A DNA stretch of 12,717 nt, from positions 1-12,717 of the forward strand of contig URTN01000006.1 of the NCBI GenBank assembly GCA_900550795.1, read 5' to 3'. The position numbers and the translations under genes were made by a program. Positions 1 to 5,200 of the stretch are shown here, piece after piece. Below the pieces are notes generated by a model that saw nothing but the letters and a program-made list of their open reading frames with translations, ran no database searches and had not been told where the DNA came from. The number at the start of each line of letters is the position of its first letter. Within the stretch, counting starts at the first letter, position 1. Source of the stretch: an uncultured Mollicutes bacterium (GTDB taxonomy: Bacteria > Bacillota_I > Bacilli_A > RFN20 > CAG-826).

Positions 1-342
1 GTATTCAAGACTTTGGTATTGCGTGGCGATAAACACGGGATATTCGTTTGTGTGATTCCGGGCGACAAAGAGGTCGATTTGAAAAAGGCTGCCAAAGCAT
101 CAGATTCAAAGTCTATTTCGATGATAAAACAAAAAGAATTGTTACCTTTGACAGGATATATTCATGGGGGGTGTTCTCCAATTGGCCTAAAGAAACAGTT
201 CCCTGTATTTATAGACGAGACTGCTCAATTATTTGATAAAATCTACGTTTCAGGTGGCAGAAGAGGCTTTCAAGTCGGCCTAAATCCAAGAGATTTATTA
301 TCTATGGTAAATGGAGAATATAAAGATTTATCAAAAAATTAG
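1..342 (+). CDS. ybaK: Cys-tRNA(Pro)/Cys-tRNA(Cys) deacylase, YbaK/EbsC family, 5' end missing
   Basis: The reading frame is open from base 1 and gives 113 residues before a TAG stop at 340-342, so the N-terminus lies outside the window. The visible part begins VFKTLV and carries the family's TGYIHGGCSPIG and IYVSGGRRG blocks, which match the central and C-terminal parts of E. coli YbaK closely in order and spacing. YbaK is a cytosolic trans-editing enzyme that hydrolyses cysteine mischarged on tRNA(Pro). The full protein is usually about 155-160 residues, so roughly 40-45 are missing. A TTG at 13-15 could be mistaken for a start, but the homologous sequence continues upstream of it. The last codons overlap a TTAGCACTC half-site (339-347), discussed with the hsp20 regulatory region. 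No terminator is visible between this gene and the hsp20 promoter. Confidence 0.88.
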   Translation, partial: VFKTLVLRGDKHGIFVCVIPGDKEVDLKKAAKASDSKSISMIKQKELLPLTGYIHGGCSPIGLKKQFPVFIDETAQLFDKIYVSGGRRGFQVGLNPRDLLSMVNGEYKDLSKN

Positions 343-352
343 CACTCAACCC

Positions 353-380
353 TTGACACTGCCAAAAAAAGGCTTACTAT
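353..380 (+). promoter_or_regulatory. hsp20 promoter, SigA-type
   Basis: A perfect -35 TTGACA (353-358) is followed after 16 bases by TACTAT (375-380) as the -10. The predicted transcript start, near 387, falls inside the CIRCE element, so HrcA bound there would block initiation. The alternative -10 TATATT (378-383) would need a 19-base spacer and is less likely. Confidence 0.75.
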
Positions 381-384
381 ATTG

Positions 385-411
385 TTAGCACTTGAAATAC
401 GAGAGTGCTAA
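385..411 (+). promoter_or_regulatory. CIRCE element (HrcA operator)
   Basis: TTAGCACTT (385-393), nine bases, then GAGTGCTAA (403-411). The CIRCE consensus is TTAGCACTC-N9-GAGTGCTAA, so only one of 18 arm positions differs. HrcA, a heat-labile repressor, binds this element at chaperone genes in Firmicutes. Here it lies between the -10 and the AGGAGG ribosome site (419-424) of the small heat-shock gene. A third copy of the left half-site, exactly consensus, is at 339-347. Confidence 0.93.
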
Positions 412-432
412 AACCATTAGGAGGTCTAAATT

Positions 433-861
433 ATGTCACACAATATTGGTCGTTATGCTGGGAGCTTCTTGGATCCATTCTTCGATAATCTATTCGAAGA
501 TGTAAATTCTGAGAATTTTGGTGCCTTATCTATGAAAACAGACATCAAGGAAAACCAAGATAAATATACTCTCGAAGTCGAATTACCAGGGTTCGATAAG
601 AATAACATCTCCCTTAATTTGAAAGATGGTTATCTTACCGTTACTGCTAAGGTCAATCGTTCTATCAAACATGAAGAAGGCAAGAAAGAAGGCTTTGTTC
701 ATAGGGAACGCTTCTCTGGATCGGCTACTCGTAGCTACTATGTAGGTGATATCGAACAAAAGGATATCCACGCCTCATATAAAGATGGTGTTTTGTCAAT
801 CGATCTTCCAAAAGAAGACGTTAAGAAGGTTGAAGAACAACATCAAATTGCTATCGACTAA
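433..861 (+). CDS. hsp20: Small heat-shock protein, Hsp20/alpha-crystallin family
   Basis: This 142-residue cytosolic chaperone is of the usual length for bacterial Hsp20 (140-150). Proteins of this family bind unfolding proteins without ATP and pass them on to DnaK/ClpB. The N-terminal arm (about 1-33) contains a FLDPFFDNLFED segment. The alpha-crystallin domain (about 35-130) includes VELPGFDKNNISL (49-61) and the conserved DGVLSIDLPK (118-127). The C-terminal IAI (139-141) is the IxI motif that docks into neighbouring subunits during oligomer assembly. The start is fixed by AGGAGG eight bases upstream. The gene appears monocistronic: its own promoter and CIRCE lie upstream and a strong terminator lies downstream, so heat induction through HrcA is expected. 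hrcA, dnaK and groEL are not in the window. Confidence 0.95.
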   Translation: MSHNIGRYAGSFLDPFFDNLFEDVNSENFGALSMKTDIKENQDKYTLEVELPGFDKNNISLNLKDGYLTVTAKVNRSIKHEEGKKEGFVHRERFSGSATRSYYVGDIEQKDIHASYKDGVLSIDLPKEDVKKVEEQHQIAID

Positions 862-876
862 CCGTTTAAAGTAGGT

Positions 877-916
877 AAAAAGCTGCTATGGCATATAGGC
901 TGTGGCAGCTTTTTTT
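877..916 (+). terminator. Intrinsic terminator of hsp20
   Basis: GCTGCTATGGC (882-892) pairs with GCTGTGGCAGC (899-909) over 11 base pairs including G-T wobbles, around a six-base loop. Five As before the stem (877-881) face a run of seven Ts (910-916). It starts 15 bases after the hsp20 stop and is the only clear intrinsic terminator found in the window. Confidence 0.9.
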
Positions 917-942
917 GTTGCCTAAAACCATAAATTTCCCAT

Positions 943-1012
943 TAAAAAGTAACAATGATTTAATGGATGATTTCCCACTATGTAAATAGTGGGGCGGAAC
1001 TGTTGCTTTTTA
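943..1012 (+). repeat. Nested inverted-repeat / structured element of unknown function
   Basis: The outer arms TAAAAAGTAACA (943-954) and TGTTGCTTTTTA (1001-1012) pair over 12 bases with one G-T wobble. They enclose a perfect 8-bp hairpin, CCCACTAT (974-981), loop GTAA, ATAGTGGG (986-993). The loop has the stable GNRA form if the element is transcribed. ATTTCCCA occurs twice, at 934-941 and 970-977. The element sits between the hsp20 terminator and the copA promoter. It could be a small structured RNA, a second terminator-like stem, or a remnant of a short mobile repeat; the sequence alone does not decide. I recognise no known riboswitch in it. Confidence 0.55.
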
Positions 1013-1113
1013 CTGCTATATCGCTTGTTCGCGCGTATTTTTTAACTTCTATATAGCCCTTATAACCCCTTTTTATGAGTATTTACATATAAAGTCCCCT
1101 TTATGCATTTTTG

Positions 1114-1142
1114 TTGCATATAATCGAGCTGTTAATTATACT
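1114..1142 (+). promoter_or_regulatory. Promoter of the copA-copZ-csoR operon
   Basis: TTGCAT (1114-1119, four of six matches to TTGACA) and TATACT (1137-1142) are separated by the ideal 17 bases. Transcription would begin near 1149, at the left edge of the CsoR-like palindrome, leaving a leader of only about 17 bases. A TATAAT at 1119-1124 is an alternative -10 but has no convincing -35. Confidence 0.65.
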
Positions 1143-1146
1143 AAAG

Positions 1147-1163
1147 ACACCCCTAGGGGGTAT
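1147..1163 (+). promoter_or_regulatory. CsoR-type operator with embedded copA ribosome site
   Basis: The G/C-tract palindrome ACACCCCTAGGGGGTAT has the perfect core CCCCTAGGGG (1150-1159) and the GGGGGTAT arm typical of CsoR/RcnR-family operators. It overlaps the predicted transcript start. The AGGGGG at 1155-1160 is also the only Shine-Dalgarno candidate for copA, five bases before the ATG at 1166. A csoR gene ends the same operon, which supports autoregulation released by Cu(I). Confidence 0.8.
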
Positions 1164-1165
1164 TT

Positions 1166-3466
1166 ATGAATAAAAGATTTGATGTTAATGGAATGACATG
1201 CTCCGCTTGCGAAGCCAATGTCAAAAGAACTGTATCCAAACTTAATGGAGTCAATAGCGTTAATGTTTCTTTGCTAGGCAAAAGCATGAACGTTGACTAT
1301 GATGATTCAATTATTAAAGAAAATGCGATTATAGAGGCCGTAAACGCTTCCGGCTATTCTTGTTCGTTGTATGTTAATAGAACGTTGAAGCAGATTGAAG
1401 CGGACAGAAAGAACGCGTTAAAAAAGACATTTACAAAAGTTATTGTTAGCTTTGTGTTGCTTATTTGTTTAATGGTCTTTTCTATGGGACCAATGATTTT
1501 TGGTTATCCAAAGATGGATGATCCTAATTACGGTTTGATAATGATAATAGACATAAGCATCCAATTTGCTTTTCTAATCCCTATTATTATCTTAAATTTT
1601 TCCCACTTTAGTTCGGGATACAAAAGTTTAATAAAGTTCCACCCAAATATGGACTCGCTAGTCGCATTGGGTTCTACTGTTTCCATTCTTTATGGTATCT
1701 ATTCTTTTGTTTTAGTTATTGTGGGACAGGTTAACCACAATCATGAACTGTTAATGAATAACGCTATGAATATTTACATAGAATCTGGAGCAATGATTCC
1801 TGTAATTGTTGGACTAGGAAAGTTCTTAGAAGCAAAAGCTACTTCTAAAACTTCATCTGCGATTGCATCTCTTATTGAATTATTGCCAGATGTAGTAACA
1901 GTAAGAAGAAACAATAAGATTTTCGAAATAAAAACCGAAGATTTAGTCGTCGGAGATATTGTCATTGTAAAACCAGGGCAGGCAATTCCTTGCGATGGAA
2001 TTATTGTTGACGGAAATTCTCACGTTGACGAATCTTCGCTGACTGGAGAATCAAAATTAATCAAGAAAAACGTAGGTGATAAAGTCATTGGTTCCACAAC
2101 TAATAAAGAAGGTAGTTTTGAATTCAAAGCCACATCTATTGGCAATGATACTGTCATGTCGCAAATTATCGAACTAGTAAAACAGGCAAGTCAATCAAAG
2201 GCTCCTATTTCTAGATTGACTGATAGAATTTCTCTTTTCTTTGTGCCTACTGTTATAGGCCTATCTTTAATTACTTTTATTATTTGGGTTTCTTTAGGAT
2301 TTGGAGGCGTATTAACTGATGTTAATAATCCTCTTGACTTGGCTTTCCAACTTGCCGTTTCGGTTTTAGTAATTTCATGTCCGTGTGCATTAGGGCTAGC
2401 GACTCCTGTATCAATTATGGTTGGAACTGGAAAAGGGGCTGAAAATGGAGTCTTAATTCGTTCGGCCGAGGCTTTTGAAAGATTAAATAAGGTAGATACA
2501 GTTATTTTTGATAAAACAGGTACTTTAACAAAAGGGGAAATGAGCGTTGCTAAAATAGTTTCCTTTAATACTGATGAAAAGCAAATAATTGAAACAGCAT
2601 GTGAATTAGAAGAAAAATCCGAACATCCATTATCCAAGGCAATAATTTCATATGGCAAGAGGCAGGGAATAATTTCTTCTAGCAAATTAAATTGTAATTT
2701 TGCTTCTGGAAAAGGAATTACGTCTTCTTCTTGTTCAATTGGTAATGTTAGTTTAATGAATGATAGGGGAGTAGATATTTCTTTTGCTAAAGAAGAGGCA
2801 ACGAATTTATCTAGTAATGGCTATACTGTTTTATTTGTAGAAAAAGAATTGGTTCTTATTGGCTTGATTGCAGTAGGTGACATTTTAAAAGATGATTCAG
2901 TTGAAGCGATTCAAGAATTAAAGAAAATGGGCAAGCATGTTGCCATGCTTACTGGTGATAATGAGATTAGTGCCAAATACTTTGCGTCTCAATTAGGTAT
3001 TGATGAAGTATTCGCTAATGTTTTGCCTAATCAAAAAGAAGAAGTTGTTGATAGACTTCAAAAACAAGGTAGATCCGTTTTGATGGTAGGCGATGGGGTA
3101 AATGATGCGCCATCTCTAGCAAAAGCTGATATCGGAGTATCTATTGGTTCAGGAACTGATGTGGCTAAAAATAGTTCTGATATTATCTTGATGAATGATT
3201 TAGTAAATGATGTCCCTTTTGCTATTAATTTAAGTAAAAAGGTAGTCAAGACCATAAAAGAAAACTTATTATGGGCTTTCATGTATAACGTTATTTTAAT
3301 TCCTCTAGCAGCAGGGGTGTTATATTGGGTAAAAGTGAATCCAAATTGGTTCACAGGAAGTAAGCAGCATTTGGTACTTACTCCTATGATTGCTTCTATA
3401 GCGATGTCATTTTCATCCATTACAGTTGTCCTAAATGCACTGAGGATTAAATTATTTAAAAAATAA
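1166..3466 (+). CDS. copA: Copper(I)-exporting P1B-type ATPase
   Basis: This inner-membrane pump expels Cu(I) using ATP; at 766 residues it is a typical length. There is one N-terminal metal-binding domain with GMTCSAC (9-15). Hydrophobic stretches around 91-113, 121-146, 165-187 and 204-222 precede the actuator loop with TGES (293-296). Further segments follow at about 357-380 and 390-420, the latter with the Cu-binding CPC (405-407). The catalytic domain has DKTGT with phosphorylated Asp449, the HP dipeptide (487-488), TGDN (596-599) and GDGVND (642-647). The last two membrane segments carry YN (707-708) and MSFSS (747-751). These mark the Cu(I)-specific P1B-1 class rather than Zn/Cd or Cu(II) pumps. 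It is the first gene of the operon, and its stop overlaps the copZ ribosome site. All key residues are intact. Confidence 0.96.
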   Translation: MNKRFDVNGMTCSACEANVKRTVSKLNGVNSVNVSLLGKSMNVDYDDSIIKENAIIEAVNASGYSCSLYVNRTLKQIEADRKNALKKTFTKVIVSFVLLICLMVFSMGPMIFGYPKMDDPNYGLIMIIDISIQFAFLIPIIILNFSHFSSGYKSLIKFHPNMDSLVALGSTVSILYGIYSFVLVIVGQVNHNHELLMNNAMNIYIESGAMIPVIVGLGKFLEAKATSKTSSAIASLIELLPDVVTVRRNNKIFEIKTEDLVVGDIVIVKPGQAIPCDGIIVDGNSHVDESSLTGESKLIKKNVGDKVIGSTTNKEGSFEFKATSIGNDTVMSQIIELVKQASQSKAPISRLTDRISLFFVPTVIGLSLITFIIWVSLGFGGVLTDVNNPLDLAFQLAVSVLVISCPCALGLATPVSIMVGTGKGAENGVLIRSAEAFERLNKVDTVIFDKTGTLTKGEMSVAKIVSFNTDEKQIIETACELEEKSEHPLSKAIISYGKRQGIISSSKLNCNFASGKGITSSSCSIGNVSLMNDRGVDISFAKEEATNLSSNGYTVLFVEKELVLIGLIAVGDILKDDSVEAIQELKKMGKHVAMLTGDNEISAKYFASQLGIDEVFANVLPNQKEEVVDRLQKQGRSVLMVGDGVNDAPSLAKADIGVSIGSGTDVAKNSSDIILMNDLVNDVPFAINLSKKVVKTIKENLLWAFMYNVILIPLAAGVLYWVKVNPNWFTGSKQHLVLTPMIASIAMSFSSITVVLNALRIKLFKK

Positions 3467-3477
3467 GGAGTAAAAAG

Positions 3478-3702
3478 ATGTTATTTGGTGGAGTTAAACA
3501 AGTCGTTACTATTGAAGGGATGAAGTGCATGCACTGCGTTGCTCACGCTACTGATGCCCTTAAATCAATCGAAGGCGTGAAGTCTGTTAATATTAGCCTC
3601 GAAAAGAAAGAAGCCGTAATCAAATCTAAAGATGGCATTGATCCAGAATCAATCAAAAAAGCCATTTCTGATGTTGGATATACTGTTACGGACATTAAGT
3701 AA
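3478..3702 (+). CDS. copZ: Copper chaperone, CopZ-like HMA domain protein
   Basis: This 74-residue single heavy-metal-associated domain protein is the size of CopZ/Atx1-type cytosolic chaperones. The metal-binding loop is MKCMHC, with Cys17 and Cys20 as the Cu(I) ligands. The rest follows the beta-alpha-beta-beta-alpha-beta ferredoxin-like pattern, including GVKSVNISLEKKEAVI. Its likely role is to carry Cu(I) to CopA and, at high load, to CsoR. AAGGAG (3465-3470) overlaps the copA stop and is seven bases before the ATG, which fixes the start. The N-terminus MLFGGVKQ is several residues longer than usual, so a later start is possible, but no better ribosome site is seen. The stop TAA is immediately followed by the ATG of csoR with no gap, so the two are probably translationally coupled. 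Confidence 0.92.
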   Translation: MLFGGVKQVVTIEGMKCMHCVAHATDALKSIEGVKSVNISLEKKEAVIKSKDGIDPESIKKAISDVGYTVTDIK

Positions 3703-3963
3703 ATGAAAGCCGACCATAAGAAAATTAATCGATATATTCAAATTGCCAGAGGTCAACTTGATGGCATTATGAAAATGATTGAAGATGACGATTATTGCGT
3801 CGATATCTCCAATCAACTTTTGGCTACTATTTCAATATTAAGAAAGGCTAATTCCGAGGTTTTAAGCGCTCATTTGGCTTGTTGCGTTAGGACTTGTCCT
3901 GCTGAAGAAATGGATCAAAAGGTTGAAGAGATTAAGAAATTAATCGAAAGAATGTCTGATTAA
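3703..3963 (+). CDS. csoR: Copper-sensing transcriptional repressor, CsoR/DUF156 family
   Basis: This 86-residue all-helical repressor is of normal family length. The Cu(I) ligand set of M. tuberculosis CsoR (Cys-x25-His-x4-Cys spacing) is reproduced exactly by Cys32, His57 and Cys61. This points to copper rather than to the nickel/cobalt RcnR or formaldehyde FrmR relatives. The N-terminal RGQLDGIMKMIEDDDYC block is the family signature. CsoR tetramers bind G-tract palindromes and release them when Cu(I) binds. The matching palindrome lies at 1147-1163 before copA, so the operon is probably self-regulated. The ATG abuts the copZ stop, and no good independent Shine-Dalgarno sequence is visible. 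The stop codon overlaps that of the convergent peptidase gene. Confidence 0.93.
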   Translation: MKADHKKINRYIQIARGQLDGIMKMIEDDDYCVDISNQLLATISILRKANSEVLSAHLACCVRTCPAEEMDQKVEEIKKLIERMSD

Positions 3964-5144
3964 AACTTCATTATTGGGATTATTTCATCTTGAAGCCCTG
4001 CGACGACCTCAAGTCTATTATCTCTTATATGTAAATTTGTTTCGCTTCTCATTCCGAAGTCTTCGGCATATATACCTGGCTCATCTGAGAAACTAGTCCC
4101 CTCCATAAGGGTTCTTTCATCGTGGGTTTCGTAATTGTCTAGATTTGCACCGGGCCCATGAGGAGAAACATCAACCGCAATATTATGCCCAACTCTATGA
4201 GTGAAATACTCACCACAACCTGCTTTTGTTATTATTTCTCTAGCCACATCATCAGCTTCAAAAGCATATACTTTTCTCTTTGGAAGCTCTTCTTTTAGAA
4301 ATGATATTACTCCATCTCTAGCCGCTTTTACTATTTCAAATCTATCTTTATATATTTGGGGAATTTCATTTCCAACATAACCCATCCAAGTGATGTCAGC
4401 ATATACCCCATCTTCATTATCGTTTTTAGCCCACATATCAATTAAGACCAAATCACCTTCCTTGATGATTCCGAAATTATCTTTAGTAGGTGAGTAGTGC
4501 GGGTTAGAAGCATTTTTGCCTGTTGCGACTAAAGGAGGATCATCAAAAGTCATTCCTTCTTCATTAAATCTTCTAGCAATATATTGTTGGATTTTATATT
4601 CGTTTGTTTGTCCAAATTCTTCTATCTCCAATTTAATCAATTTGAAAGCTTCATTCTTGATTTGCAGGGTTTTCTTGCATGCATCAAGCTCATTTTCATA
4701 TTGTTTTTCAGTTAAAACTGCAGTTAATGATTGGAGCAAATCTCCACTAGAAACAATTTCAATTCCTAAGTTTTTAACAAAAGAAACCGAACCATAATCG
4801 GCAGTAGATATTCTCATTAATAAACCATTAGAAGAAACATCCATCATTATTTTTTTCTTATCTTTTAATAACTTAGTTTCTAACTCTAACATCTCTTGCC
4901 AAGTTTTGTAGACAAGCAAATCAAATTGAGATGTTACTAGTTCATCTTTTAGATAGACTGTATCGATAATGTGCGTTATTAAAGTTGCCTTTCCTTCTTT
5001 GGGAATAAAGCAAAGAAGCTTTCTAGTAAGCATCCTTCTTCCAATTAAAGATATTAGGGCAGTATTTTTACATTCATAATCGATGCAAAGATAGCCGTCG
5101 ACATTTAGAGATGATAATTTAGTTTGAATTTCGTTAAGTTCCAT
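3960..5144 (-). CDS. M24-family metallopeptidase, Xaa-Pro aminopeptidase/prolidase type
   Basis: This 394-residue cytosolic protein probably removes an N-terminal residue preceding proline, or splits Xaa-Pro dipeptides. The N-terminal creatinase-like domain (about 1-140) is followed by the pita-bread catalytic domain (about 150-394). All five dinuclear metal ligands of the M24 fold are visible: Asp236 (VLIDMW), Asp250 (YADITW), His320 (RVGHNI), Glu355 (SDEPGIY) and Glu368 (RSETN). The supporting histidines are present in NPHYSP (216) and SPHG (329). No signal peptide is seen. Substrate preference (aminopeptidase P or prolidase) cannot be read from the sequence. The ATG lies eight bases after an extended -10, so the message is probably leaderless. 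It converges on csoR with a 4-base overlap of stop codons and no terminator between them. Confidence 0.88.
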   Translation of the reverse strand: MELNEIQTKLSSLNVDGYLCIDYECKNTALISLIGRRMLTRKLLCFIPKEGKATLITHIIDTVYLKDELVTSQFDLLVYKTWQEMLELETKLLKDKKKIMMDVSSNGLLMRISTADYGSVSFVKNLGIEIVSSGDLLQSLTAVLTEKQYENELDACKKTLQIKNEAFKLIKLEIEEFGQTNEYKIQQYIARRFNEEGMTFDDPPLVATGKNASNPHYSPTKDNFGIIKEGDLVLIDMWAKNDNEDGVYADITWMGYVGNEIPQIYKDRFEIVKAARDGVISFLKEELPKRKVYAFEADDVAREIITKAGCGEYFTHRVGHNIAVDVSPHGPGANLDNYETHDERTLMEGTSFSDEPGIYAEDFGMRSETNLHIRDNRLEVVAGLQDEIIPIMKF

Positions 5145-5152
5145 ACATATTT

Positions 5153-5161
5153 AGTATATCA
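5153..5161 (-). promoter_or_regulatory. Extended -10 promoter of the M24 peptidase gene
   Basis: Read on the minus strand, TGATATACT is a TGn extended -10 followed by a near-consensus hexamer TATACT (5153-5158). Only eight bases separate the hexamer from the ATG (5144-5142), so the transcript should begin at or within about two bases of the start codon. No Shine-Dalgarno sequence and no good -35 are present; extended -10 promoters do not need the latter. Confidence 0.6.
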
Positions 5162-5184
5162 CTTGTTATAAATAATAATTATTT

Positions 5185-5193
5185 TGCTAAAAT
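5185..5193 (+). promoter_or_regulatory. Extended -10 promoter of the GH2 gene
   Basis: TGCTAAAAT gives a TGn extended -10 and a TAAAAT hexamer (5188-5193). Seven bases then lead to the ATG at 5201, the usual distance to the transcript start, so a leaderless message is predicted. TTGTTA at 5163-5168 could act as a weak -35 with a long 19-base spacer. Confidence 0.6.
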
Positions 5194-5200
5194 AAAATGT

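Noticed and set aside
943..1012. A miniature transposable element (MITE)
   Set aside because: The terminal inverted repeats fit, but I see no target-site duplication flanking the arms and no second copy in the window.
1119..1124. Perfect TATAAT as the copA -10
   Set aside because: No acceptable -35 stands 16-18 bases upstream, whereas TATACT at 1137-1142 has TTGCAT at exactly 17 bases.
2191..2685. A 164-codon open frame on the minus strand inside copA
   Set aside because: It lies wholly antisense to conserved CopA catalytic sequence, has no ribosome site, and its translation shows no recognisable domain.
5174..5183. AATAATTATT palindrome between the divergent promoters
   Set aside because: Pure A/T palindromes are expected by chance in such AT-rich spacer sequence; at most it helps promoter melting.
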